Part shown: positions 13,760-22,405 of the stretch, in pieces
Numbering within the stretch: the first letter of the stretch is position 1
Layout of the letters: every line of letters starts with the position of its first letter
Assembly: GCA_948874605.1 (NCBI GenBank)
Contig: CAQRXS010000007.1
Span: 1 to 22,763 of the forward strand
Direction: 5' to 3'
Origin: an uncultured Bacilli bacterium
GTDB lineage: Bacteria > Bacillota_I > Bacilli_A > RF39 > UBA660
DNA length: 22,763 nucleotides
Made by a program: the position numbers and the translations under genes
Notes under the pieces: model-generated
Seen by the model: only the letters and a program-made list of their open reading frames with translations
Told to the model about the DNA's origin: nothing
Databases searched by the model: none

Positions 13760-13760
13760 T

Positions 13761-15776
13761 ATGAAAAAAGATTTTAAATTAGGTTTAGATACATTATATA
13801 TTTATTCATTAATTATCTATATATGTGCAACAATTATAACTTCTATTTATGTATACGCAAATTCGATAGTAGACTTGCCATTTACTTTAATAAGATATGG
13901 CGTTCTAGTGATATGCCTAACAAAAATAGTATTTTACGATTTAAAATATTATAAACCTAAAAGCATACCAATTGTTTTTACAATATTTATTTTGCTTTTT
14001 GCAAGCTCCATTGTCTCAGGGAATCGAACTTTGTTTCAACTTTATATATTAATATTAGGTGGATATAGAGTCGATTTTGACAAGTTATCAAAAAAGGTAC
14101 TAATTTTTGAAGGCGGTTTTATAGGAATTATAATATTATTATCGCTACTAGGAATTATTCCTAACCGTGAATTTACTCGAGCTGGGCAAAGTGTTATCCG
14201 ATATAGTTTAGGTTTCAAATTTACAACTTATCCTGCTCTTTTGGCATGGAGTTTATCGACAGTGTACTTATATTTGAAAAGAGGAAAACTAAAAAAAAGT
14301 GATTATTTTTGGGTACTAATAGTTAACTTGTTTTTCTATATTTTAACAGATACTAGAAATGAATTATTTTGCTCAGTTTTAACACTTATCGTATTTGGCT
14401 TGCATCAACATGGCTATTTAAAAAAATTTTATCGTCTAACTGAATTTGTTGGAAAATATTTTATGATCGGACTCGTTCTTCTTTCAATTACTCTTGCGTT
14501 TACATATAAATATTCGAATCCTATATTAAGACAGTTAAATATATTTATGTCTAATCGGTTGCATTTGGCTCAAAAAGGTATGGAGAACTATGGTATTACC
14601 TTATTAGGAAATGATATTGCATGGGTTGGACTTTCAGATGTTTATGAACAAACAGCAAAACAAAAAGAATTTAATTATGTAGATAATTCTTATTTAAACA
14701 TCCTGTATCAATATGGTATATTGGTTTTAATGCTAGTAACTTATGGATATTATAAATTATCTAAAAATGCTGCTAAAGAGAAAGACTATTATCTATTGTA
14801 TATATTAATTATCTTATATTTCCATTCATTTTTAAATCCGCAGCTTCTGTTGATTTCTTATAATTTATTTGTGCTAAAATTTGCTGATGTTTTACTTCCT
14901 AAAATAAAACTAAACCAGATAAAAAAAAGTTCAGAAAAAGAGAAATATATGACCCTAGATGAGATTCATGCAGAACAAATCCAAATGTTTAAAAAAATAA
15001 CAAAATATTTGGATAAAAATCAACTTAGATATTTTATATGCGGAGGAACATTGTTAGGTGCAATTCGCCATAAAGGATTTATTCCGTGGGACGATGATAT
15101 TGATATATTAATGCCTCGTCCAGACTATGATAAACTTCAAAAATTATCGATAGATTTTAAAATAGCTGATAATCTAGAACTTCATTCTTTTGAATTAAAT
15201 AATTTAAATGATCCCTTTTGTAAAATTTATAATTTAGACACTGAAATGGAAAAATACTATTCTGACGATGAATATGATAATCATATGTGGATCGATATTT
15301 TTCCGATGGATGGGCTACCAGATAGTCAAAAAAAGATAAATAAAACTTTTAAAAAATCATTAAGGTATAGACAATTATTAAAGCTGAGAAAGGTAAGAGA
15401 AGAAATAATGGTAAAAGAGTCCAAAACTTATGCCAAAGCAATCGCTAAACCATTTCTTAAAATTTTGATAGATTTAATGCCTAAAAAATTTTATGTCCGT
15501 AAAATTGATAAATTATGCCGTAAATATCCCTATGATTCGGCAAATTTTGTAGGTGGAATTGCATGGGGATATGGACCACAAGAGGCATTGCCTAGAGAAG
15601 AGGTAAATAAAATCGTAAAGGTAGAATTTGAGAACATGAAAGTAAAAACTTTTTCTTGTTGGGATAAATATTTAAAAAATTTATACAAAGATTACATGAA
15701 ATTGCCCCCAAAGGACAAAAGAGTCGCCCATGTTATGCAAATCAAAAAAATTGAAAGGAGTGTTCCTGTAAGATGA
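13761..15776 (+). CDS. Wzy-like polymerase fused to a LicD domain
   Basis: One uninterrupted 671-codon frame joins two activities normally found on separate proteins. Residues 1 to about 378 form a polytopic membrane protein with roughly ten hydrophobic segments and a VDNSYLNILYQYG stretch at 307-319, typical of Wzy O-antigen/capsule polymerases. After a charged linker at about 380-398, a complete LicD domain follows: GGTLLGAIRHKGFIPWDDD at 428-446 with its metal-binding acids, and WIDIFP at 510-515. Met397 could serve as an internal start, but only a weak purine stretch precedes it and no stop lies between the parts. LicD uses cytosolic CDP donors, so the C-terminus must face the cytoplasm, whereas Wzy polymerises outside. 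The fusion would tie polyol-phosphate addition to the polymerase. The gene ends with an ATGA overlap. Confidence 0.85.
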   Translation: MKKDFKLGLDTLYIYSLIIYICATIITSIYVYANSIVDLPFTLIRYGVLVICLTKIVFYDLKYYKPKSIPIVFTIFILLFASSIVSGNRTLFQLYILILGGYRVDFDKLSKKVLIFEGGFIGIIILLSLLGIIPNREFTRAGQSVIRYSLGFKFTTYPALLAWSLSTVYLYLKRGKLKKSDYFWVLIVNLFFYILTDTRNELFCSVLTLIVFGLHQHGYLKKFYRLTEFVGKYFMIGLVLLSITLAFTYKYSNPILRQLNIFMSNRLHLAQKGMENYGITLLGNDIAWVGLSDVYEQTAKQKEFNYVDNSYLNILYQYGILVLMLVTYGYYKLSKNAAKEKDYYLLYILIILYFHSFLNPQLLLISYNLFVLKFADVLLPKIKLNQIKKSSEKEKYMTLDEIHAEQIQMFKKITKYLDKNQLRYFICGGTLLGAIRHKGFIPWDDDIDILMPRPDYDKLQKLSIDFKIADNLELHSFELNNLNDPFCKIYNLDTEMEKYYSDDEYDNHMWIDIFPMDGLPDSQKKINKTFKKSLRYRQLLKLRKVREEIMVKESKTYAKAIAKPFLKILIDLMPKKFYVRKIDKLCRKYPYDSANFVGGIAWGYGPQEALPREEVNKIVKVEFENMKVKTFSCWDKYLKNLYKDYMKLPPKDKRVAHVMQIKKIERSVPVR

Positions 15777-16801
15777 ATAAAATATTAGAACAGGATTTGA
15801 ATGCACTTATGGAGTGCAACGAAATTGATTGGAAAGAATTTCAAAATAAAAAAATTTTAATTACTGGTGGAACAGGATTAATAGGGTCTTTAATCGTAAA
15901 AAGTTTTCTTTATAGAAATCAGATGTACCAAGCCAATATTCAGATTGTGTTAATTGCAAGAAATAAAAATAAAGTAGAAGAAATGTACGGAAAAAAAGAT
16001 GAAATTACTTGTATTGAATCATCTATAGAAAACATACATGAGTTACCTGAAAATATTGATTATGTAATACATTGTGCTTCTCCAACAAAATCCAAATTTT
16101 TTGTGACAAATCCCGTAGAAACTATGAATGCTTCTATCATAGGTACACAGAAATTATTAGAATTATGTAAAGCGCAATCTTTAAGTAAATTTATTTATCT
16201 ATCATCTATGGAGATGTATGGTGTTATCGATAACGAGCATGTAACTGAATCTGAATTGGGATATATTGATAATTTAAATGTTAGAAGCTGTTACTCTATG
16301 GGAAAAAGAGCAGCAGAGCTTTATAGTTATTGCTATTTGCAAGAATATAATGTTCCAGCCGTAATAGCAAGACTTGCCATGTGTTTTGGTTCTGGTGTTT
16401 CTAAAGAAGAAAGCAGAGTTTATAAATATTTCTGTGATTGCGTTCTTTCAAATCAAAACATTGAAGTTCGCTCTACAGGCAAAACAATTGTAAATTTTGT
16501 TTATACTATGGATGCTATAAAAGCTTTATTTATATTATTAAATAAAGGAATAACTGGTGAAGCTTATAATATAGTTGCTGACGCAGATCGTTTTACAATT
16601 ATGGACATGGCGAATTATTTAGCTGATAAACATGGAAATGGAATTAAGGTTATTCAAAATATTCCAAAAGAAAATCAAGGATTTGCACCAGAAAATCAGA
16701 TGATTTTAAGTAATAGTAAAATAAAAGAATTGGGTTGGAAACCAGAGTATCAGATTCAAGATGCATTATCCAGGACATTGGAGTATATAAAAAATGAATA
16801 A
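15773..16801 (+). CDS. NAD-dependent epimerase/dehydratase (extended SDR)
   Basis: A 342-residue extended short-chain dehydrogenase. The Rossmann glycine motif TGGTGLIG is at 31-38, an HCASPTKSKFF segment follows at 100-110, LSSMEMYG at 143-150 provides the catalytic Ser region, and Tyr174/Lys178 form the Y-x-x-x-K pair in YSMGKR. The closest general resemblance is to the UDP-glucuronate decarboxylase/dTDP-glucose dehydratase group. Its neighbours (IspD-like and two LicD domains) suggest it acts on a nucleotide-linked sugar or on CDP-activated donor formation, but the exact reaction cannot be read from motifs. It overlaps the genes on both sides (4 bp and 8 bp), which fits co-translation within the operon. 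Confidence 0.88.
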   Translation: MNKILEQDLNALMECNEIDWKEFQNKKILITGGTGLIGSLIVKSFLYRNQMYQANIQIVLIARNKNKVEEMYGKKDEITCIESSIENIHELPENIDYVIHCASPTKSKFFVTNPVETMNASIIGTQKLLELCKAQSLSKFIYLSSMEMYGVIDNEHVTESELGYIDNLNVRSCYSMGKRAAELYSYCYLQEYNVPAVIARLAMCFGSGVSKEESRVYKYFCDCVLSNQNIEVRSTGKTIVNFVYTMDAIKALFILLNKGITGEAYNIVADADRFTIMDMANYLADKHGNGIKVIQNIPKENQGFAPENQMILSNSKIKELGWKPEYQIQDALSRTLEYIKNE

Positions 16802-18308
16802 AGCTATAAAGCATGTTACCTTATGGAACGCAAGTACTAGCTTATTACTGCAAATAATTACGATATTAAGTGGATTTATAATCCCAAAATTAATTCTTGG
16901 AACATTTGGTTCAGAAGTAAATGGCTTAATATCTTCTTTAAATCAATTTCTAAATTATGTAACTCTTTTAGAAGGTGGAATCTCCTCTGTAATTTTGGCT
17001 AATTTATATAAACCTTTATATGAACGAAATATGAATAAAATAAGTGCTGTTGTTAAAACAACTCAAAAATTTTACAAAAAATTGGCTATTATTTTTATAG
17101 GATATACATTAATATTAGCATTACTATATCCCATTATTTTCTCTGTTTCATTTTCATATGAATATGTTTTTGCTTTAACTTTAATTCTGTCAATTAATAT
17201 TTTTGTACAATACAATTTTTCGGCATCTTGGAAATTATTATTAAATGCCGATAAAAAGGTTTATATAGTATCGTTGATTCAAATTATTCTTATTATTTTA
17301 AACACGATCCTTTTTGCTGTATTAATTAAGTTTTTTCCAAACATTCATTTTTTAAAATTAGTAACAGCTATGGTTTATTTATTACAACCATTATGCTATC
17401 ATCGCTTTGTTTTAAAATATTATCAAATAGATAAGAATGTAGTGGAGGATGAAACTTTATTGAAAAGCAGATGGGATGGTTTTGGAATCAGTATTGCTTC
17501 ATTTATACATAAAAATACAGATATTGCTCTTTTAACTTTTTTTACAAATTTGAAAGTTGTTTCAATATATTCAGTGTACAATCTTGTTACGAACGGTTTA
17601 AGGTTAATTATCACATCTTTTTCAGCAGGAATCATTCCTACCATGGGGCATTTATATGCGAAAGATAACAAAGAAGAATTAAACCAACTATTTTCTTTTT
17701 ACGAATATATTATATTTTTTGGGACATTTTTTTTCTTTACAATAGGAGGAATGCTAATAACACCTTTTGTTCTGTTATATACAAAAAATGTTACAGATGT
17801 AAACTATTATGAACCAATATTTGGTATTCTATTAATATTATCAGAGGCCATTTTCTGCATTAAAGAGCCGTTTGTTAATATTGCTTATTCAGCTGGAAAA
17901 TTTAAGGAAATAAAAAAACATGCTTATATTGAAGCAATTTTGAATATTATAATTTCTATTGTATTAGTTAATTTATATGGACTAATTGGTGTTGCGATTG
18001 GAACATTAATAGCAATGAGTTATCGTACCATTTATCATATTTTATACTTAAGAAAAAATATTATGAATCGTCCATTATGGAAATTTATAAAAAAATTAGT
18101 TTGTTTTACTATAACAACAGTCATAGGAATATTTTTGTGCACATTTATATATCCGCTTAAAGTTTTAAATTTGGTAAATTGGATGATTGCAGCAGTTCTA
18201 TATTCTGTAATTTTTATACTGTTATATGGAGGTATGAGTCCTTTATTTTTTAAAGACGAGTGTAATTACGTCAAGTCCTTTTTAATTAAGATTTTGAAAA
18301 GAAAATAG
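16794..18308 (+). CDS. Wzx-type polysaccharide flippase
   Basis: A 504-residue polytopic membrane protein with about 12-14 hydrophobic segments across its whole length. The N-terminus, with the SGFIIPKLILGTFGSEVNGL segment, is typical of the polysaccharide biosynthesis (RfbX/MATE-like, MOP) exporters. Wzx proteins flip undecaprenyl-pyrophosphate-linked repeat units from the cytoplasmic to the outer face. With the Wzy-like domain and an initiating phosphotransferase in the same operon, this completes a Wzx/Wzy-dependent pathway. The start overlaps the previous gene by 8 bp, with GGAG 10 nt upstream. Confidence 0.93.
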   Translation: MNKAIKHVTLWNASTSLLLQIITILSGFIIPKLILGTFGSEVNGLISSLNQFLNYVTLLEGGISSVILANLYKPLYERNMNKISAVVKTTQKFYKKLAIIFIGYTLILALLYPIIFSVSFSYEYVFALTLILSINIFVQYNFSASWKLLLNADKKVYIVSLIQIILIILNTILFAVLIKFFPNIHFLKLVTAMVYLLQPLCYHRFVLKYYQIDKNVVEDETLLKSRWDGFGISIASFIHKNTDIALLTFFTNLKVVSIYSVYNLVTNGLRLIITSFSAGIIPTMGHLYAKDNKEELNQLFSFYEYIIFFGTFFFFTIGGMLITPFVLLYTKNVTDVNYYEPIFGILLILSEAIFCIKEPFVNIAYSAGKFKEIKKHAYIEAILNIIISIVLVNLYGLIGVAIGTLIAMSYRTIYHILYLRKNIMNRPLWKFIKKLVCFTITTVIGIFLCTFIYPLKVLNLVNWMIAAVLYSVIFILLYGGMSPLFFKDECNYVKSFLIKILKRK

Positions 18309-18320
18309 GAGCGTGAAAAT

Positions 18321-19370
18321 ATGAAAAAAACACACAATGGTATTATTAGTTTTTGGAAATTTATATTTAACATAATTATTCTCTTATATCATTTTCAATT
18401 TAGAATACATAGTCGATATTTTAAAATGGGATATTTAGGAGTAGATTTCTTTTTTATAGTGTCTGGATATTTAATGACAGCAGGTGCATTAAAAAAGTCT
18501 AATAATCCAAATGAAAGTATTGGTAAAATAACTTGGGAATATATATGGAAAAAGGTAAAAGTATTATTCCCTTATATTTTTTTAGCTTTTATGATATCTC
18601 TTTTTGTAAAAAGTTCTTTTAGAACATTTGAGTCATATCAATATGCACGATCAGTGTGGAATCTATTTTTGATTGATATGTCTGGAGTTATCACAACTCA
18701 AATGTTAGGTCAATCTTGGTATATTTCTGCAATGCTAATTTCAATGATAATTCTATTTCCATTAATAAGAAAATATCAGAAAAACTTTATCTACATATGC
18801 TGTCCATTAATTGTTCTATTTGTTGGAGGTTATTTGTCTCATCGATATGGCGACTTAGAAAACGCAATGGCGTGGACTGGATTAATTTATAAAGGGACAT
18901 TAAGAGCATTGTTTGAAATGTGTATAGGAGCTTTACTTTATTTGATGGCTACTAAAATACGGACGATAAAATTTACGACATTTGGTAGAATAATTTTAAC
19001 TTTGTTCGAAATTTTTTGCCTTATTTCTACTTCTATAGTTTGCTTGTGTAGTATAAAGCATTATGATTTTTTTATAGTTGCATTGCTTTCACTAGGCATT
19101 CTACTAGCTTTTAGCGAGCAAACATTATTACTAAAAGTTGCAAATAATAAATTGTGTTATTTTCTAGAGAAATTAAGTTTAGCTATTTATTTAAACCATG
19201 TTTGGATAGAAGATTTAGTTGTGATATGTTTTAAAATAACAGATGTAAAGGTAGCGTTTTGCATTGTCCTCATAACTACTCTTTTTGTTTCAATAATAAT
19301 TACTTATTTAATTCCAATTGTCACTCCAAAAATAATGAAAATAACCAAAAAAATATTTATAGAAAAATAG
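18321..19370 (+). CDS. Membrane acyltransferase (acyltransferase 3/OafA-like)
   Basis: This 349-residue integral membrane protein has about ten hydrophobic helices and the acyltransferase-3 pattern: a His in LLYHFQFR (His24), GYLGVDFFFIVSGYLM at 37-52, and QSWYISAML in the middle. Family members O-acylate sugars, commonly O-acetylation of surface polysaccharide. As the last gene of the tight cluster (AGGAG 9 nt before the ATG, 12-bp gap to the flippase gene), it probably modifies the polymer made here. No clear terminator follows. Confidence 0.9.
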   Translation: MKKTHNGIISFWKFIFNIIILLYHFQFRIHSRYFKMGYLGVDFFFIVSGYLMTAGALKKSNNPNESIGKITWEYIWKKVKVLFPYIFLAFMISLFVKSSFRTFESYQYARSVWNLFLIDMSGVITTQMLGQSWYISAMLISMIILFPLIRKYQKNFIYICCPLIVLFVGGYLSHRYGDLENAMAWTGLIYKGTLRALFEMCIGALLYLMATKIRTIKFTTFGRIILTLFEIFCLISTSIVCLCSIKHYDFFIVALLSLGILLAFSEQTLLLKVANNKLCYFLEKLSLAIYLNHVWIEDLVVICFKITDVKVAFCIVLITTLFVSIIITYLIPIVTPKIMKITKKIFIEK

Positions 19371-19447
19371 AAATATTTGTGAAGCTGGTATCGTGTATAA
19401 AATTATGTAAATTAAGTAGTTTATATAGTGATTAATCTTAAACTTTA

Positions 19448-19456
19448 TGATAGAAT
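19448..19456 (+). promoter_or_regulatory. Possible extended -10 promoter of the surface-protein gene
   Basis: TGATAGAAT (19448-19456) fits a TGn extended -10; no good -35 box lies at 16-18 nt. A transcript would start near 19463 and leave a short leader with AGGTGG before the ATG at 19482. Read-through from the polysaccharide operon is also possible. Confidence 0.35.
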
Positions 19457-19481
19457 TAAATTAGTAGGGATAGGTGGTACA

Positions 19482-20804
19482 ATGAAAAAAATTATAATTT
19501 TTCTTTTTATAGCGCTATTGCCAATTACAACAATGGCATTAACAAAAGAAGATTATGTGCAAAACAAATACTCCAAAGTAATGGAGCTGAATATGCCAGA
19601 GGGATATTATAGTTTTCAAGGTTTCATTATAACAAATAAATATTTTGTTTTTTCCAGTATAAAAAAAGATGAGTCAGAAACCAAACTATTAGTTTATGAC
19701 ATCAATACTTTAAAGCCAATAACATTAGATGCCTCTCTTAAATATAATTTTGGACATTCTAATGATATGGCATACAATTCGAAAACTGACGAAATATATG
19801 TAGTGAATGGTAAAAAAATTCATGTCATAGATGGCAAAGATTTTAAGGAGAAAAAAATACTTGAAGCACCTATAGAAATTACCAGTATAGCATACGATAA
19901 TGAAAGTGAAGAATTTTATTTTCGCTATATGTTTAAAGGCTATAAGTATAATAGTAAATTTGAAAAACAATTTGAGTTTAATATGCCAACGAATTTAACA
20001 AGGCAAAGTTTTTCATTACAGGGAGATCACATTTATTATTCTTGTTATGAATTTGGGATGGCAAACTCTTTTCAAAATAGTTATGATGGAATATTAGAAG
20101 CTGGAGCAAATTTGATCTACATATATAATAAAAATGGCACATTAGAAAATGGTATATATATTCCAGCTGGATATGGTGAATTAGAAGCTATGGAATTTGA
20201 TAGTAAAGGTATTCCGTATTTATTTTTCAACACAGAGGATGGTCATGGCACATTATATACTCCACAATATGAAAGTTATTCTGAATCCTTTTCTGTCAAA
20301 GATAATACTTCTGTTGTGAATGCTGTGGCAGAATTAGCAAATGAAAATGGTGTCATAGAAACGGTGTCTCTGAAAAAAGGAACTTATGATTTTAAACCTA
20401 TAGTTTTCAATGAGCCTGGTATTTATAAATATACTATCACTAGATTTGATGAAGATGAAGAAGAAGAATTAAAAGAAAGAAAAGTTTTAAATAATACAAT
20501 TAATGTAGTATCGACTGTTTATTATGATGCTCTTACAAATCAATTAAACGTGGAAACTAAATATGATTACCAAGAATACAATGAAGAGAAAGAACCACCA
20601 AAAGATATTGAAAATGATAAAATGAATGGATCACAAACAATCGATACGAATATAAAGCCTGGTAATTCATCGAACGAAATTGAGTCGGAAAGTATAGAAA
20701 ATCCACAGACTGGTTCAATTATTCCTAGTTATATTATACCAATTTTTCTTGGAGTATTAACTTGTATAGTGCTATATAAAAAGAAAATATTTTTCAGAAT
20801 ATAA
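19482..20804 (+). CDS. Secreted surface protein with pilin-like domain and sortase-type signal
   Basis: The start is placed at the ATG at 19482, preceded by AGGTGG and followed by a signal peptide (MKKIIIFLFIALLPITTMA), rather than at a GTG 54 nt upstream. The mature protein has three parts. Residues about 30-260 are beta-rich, with repeated strand-turn units (for example LLVYDINT, IHVIDGKD, LIYIYNKNG) suggesting a propeller-like fold. Residues about 265-365 resemble the streptococcal pilin (FctA/Spy0128-type) domain, with DFKPIVFNEPGIYKYTIT at 303-320 and a later N-V-V-S-T-V strand. An acidic, Ser/Asn-rich linker then leads to NPQTG (407-411), a hydrophobic helix at about 414-432 and a basic tail, a sortase-type anchor. 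It is probably cell-wall linked. No sortase gene lies in the window. Domain calls are from pattern recognition only. Confidence 0.75.
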   Translation: MKKIIIFLFIALLPITTMALTKEDYVQNKYSKVMELNMPEGYYSFQGFIITNKYFVFSSIKKDESETKLLVYDINTLKPITLDASLKYNFGHSNDMAYNSKTDEIYVVNGKKIHVIDGKDFKEKKILEAPIEITSIAYDNESEEFYFRYMFKGYKYNSKFEKQFEFNMPTNLTRQSFSLQGDHIYYSCYEFGMANSFQNSYDGILEAGANLIYIYNKNGTLENGIYIPAGYGELEAMEFDSKGIPYLFFNTEDGHGTLYTPQYESYSESFSVKDNTSVVNAVAELANENGVIETVSLKKGTYDFKPIVFNEPGIYKYTITRFDEDEEEELKERKVLNNTINVVSTVYYDALTNQLNVETKYDYQEYNEEKEPPKDIENDKMNGSQTIDTNIKPGNSSNEIESESIENPQTGSIIPSYIIPIFLGVLTCIVLYKKKIFFRI

Positions 20805-20832
20805 AAAGGTCTGTAAATTTAAGACTTTTTTT
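20804..20832 (+). terminator. Intrinsic terminator after the surface-protein gene
   Basis: AAAAGGTCT (20804-20812) pairs with AGACTTTTT (20822-20830) over 9 bp with one G-U wobble and a 9-nt loop, and the 3' arm runs into a T tract. It closes the polysaccharide/surface-protein region before the LCP gene. Confidence 0.8.
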
Positions 20833-20883
20833 AGCTCTTATAATAGAGTTATTGAAAGATTTTTAATTTATGCAGGGGAAGTG

Positions 20884-20892
20884 TGGTATAAT
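20884..20892 (+). promoter_or_regulatory. Extended -10 promoter of the LCP gene
   Basis: TGGTATAAT (20884-20892) combines a perfect -10 with a TGn extension. No convincing -35 is present at the right distance, which is acceptable for extended -10 promoters. TAGGAGTG precedes the ATG at 20930. Confidence 0.6.
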
Positions 20893-20929
20893 AGCTATCA
20901 TACGATTTTATTAATAGGAGTGTACAAAA

Positions 20930-22405
20930 ATGAAAGAAAAAAAGAAAAAAAGTAATAATAAAAAGAAACAAGAAATAATGCTTAAATTTAGTCGAGTAGT
21001 TTGGATTATATCAATTCTTTTGATTTTCACCTTAGGTTACTTCATATATTCGGCAAATATTTTACCAGTAAAATATTTCATAGGAATCACCGCTTTATTT
21101 GTTGTTATTTTATCGATTCATGGGTTTCTAATACTTAAAAAGAATACTAGAATCTGGCTTTTAATCGTTTTAAATATCTTGTCATTATTATTTATGTGTG
21201 GTGAGGTATTTGCGATTACCAAAATAAGTGATATGATCAATTTCCTAAAAGAAAATCTTGCCAATCATTTTGAAACAAATGTCTATAATATCGTTGTGAA
21301 TAAAAATGCTTTATATAGTTCATTAGAAGATATCAAAGAGAAAACAGTAAAAACTGCAAAAGATATGAAAAATGTCGAAGAATTTGAAAGTCATGTTAAA
21401 AAGAAAGTAAATGTAACAATTGATTATGAAGAAAATATTGTAGATTTACTTACCAAAATAAAAAATGATACAGAACTAATTTTAATTGTAAACTCTGGCT
21501 CTTATGATGCTATGGTTGGAGTGGATGAAGAGTTTGAAGAATCTGTTAAAATTCTTGATACAATTACAATTGTTACAGAAGTAGAACAAGTAAACACAGG
21601 GCTTAATATTACTAAAGATCCTTTTGTAGTCTATTTAAGCGGAATTGATACTCGAAGTGGATATCTACCTTCTAGAAGTTTAAGTGATGTTAATATTTTA
21701 TTAGCAGTTAATCCAAAAACAAAACGTATTTTAATGATTCATATACCAAGAGATTACTATGTACAAGTACATGGAACAAATGGATATCGAGATAAATTAA
21801 CTCATACTGGAACAATTGGTGGAGTAGAACTTACGATGCAAACGTTAGAGGATTTATTAGAAATTGATTTATCTTATTATTTTCGTGTAAACTTTAATGC
21901 TGTTGTAAATTTAGTCGATGCTATTGGCGGAATAAATATTAACTCTGATGTAGATTATTCTTTTACATGCCATACAGATAGAAGCTGTACATTCCATCCA
22001 GGACTTAACTCTGTTGGAGGTAAATGTGCTTTAGCCTTTACTCGTGAGAGAATGGCATATAAGACGGGCGATAGACATCGTGGAGAAAATCAAGAACAAG
22101 TACTTGAATTAGTAATTAATAAAATTACAAGCTCTAGTACTTTGATCTCAAATTATACACAAATATTAGAGGCGCTAAATGGGACATTCCAAACTAATCT
22201 TTCTATGGAAGAAATTACTGGATTAGTAAAAATGCAAATTGATGATATGTCACCATGGAAAATGGAATCTCTAAATGTTGATGGAACTGGAGCAATGAAG
22301 CCAACATATAGCTATCCAAATCAAAATCTTTATGTAATGGAACCAAACATGGATACTGTCCAGAAAGCTATTTCTAAATTAAATGAAGTATTGGAGACAC
22401 CATAA
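20930..22405 (+). CDS. LytR-CpsA-Psr (LCP) family glycopolymer ligase
   Basis: LCP enzymes transfer undecaprenyl-pyrophosphate-linked glycopolymers (teichoic acids, capsule) to peptidoglycan on the outer face of the membrane. The 491-residue protein has a Lys-rich cytoplasmic start and three membrane helices (about 20-42, 48-69 and 74-97), as in streptococcal CpsA. An extracytoplasmic accessory region at about 100-225 follows, then the LCP catalytic domain. This has YLSGIDTRSG at 235-244 (Asp240, Arg242), SDVNILLAVNP at 252-262 (Asp253), HIPRDYYV at 271-278 (Arg274, Asp275), DKLTHTG at 288-294, Arg371/Arg373 and GDRHRGENQEQ at 380-390. All the acidic and arginine positions that hold metal and pyrophosphate appear present. 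It has its own promoter, lies just after the polysaccharide locus, and is the obvious candidate for anchoring that polymer. Confidence 0.94.
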   Translation: MKEKKKKSNNKKKQEIMLKFSRVVWIISILLIFTLGYFIYSANILPVKYFIGITALFVVILSIHGFLILKKNTRIWLLIVLNILSLLFMCGEVFAITKISDMINFLKENLANHFETNVYNIVVNKNALYSSLEDIKEKTVKTAKDMKNVEEFESHVKKKVNVTIDYEENIVDLLTKIKNDTELILIVNSGSYDAMVGVDEEFEESVKILDTITIVTEVEQVNTGLNITKDPFVVYLSGIDTRSGYLPSRSLSDVNILLAVNPKTKRILMIHIPRDYYVQVHGTNGYRDKLTHTGTIGGVELTMQTLEDLLEIDLSYYFRVNFNAVVNLVDAIGGININSDVDYSFTCHTDRSCTFHPGLNSVGGKCALAFTRERMAYKTGDRHRGENQEQVLELVINKITSSSTLISNYTQILEALNGTFQTNLSMEEITGLVKMQIDDMSPWKMESLNVDGTGAMKPTYSYPNQNLYVMEPNMDTVQKAISKLNEVLETP

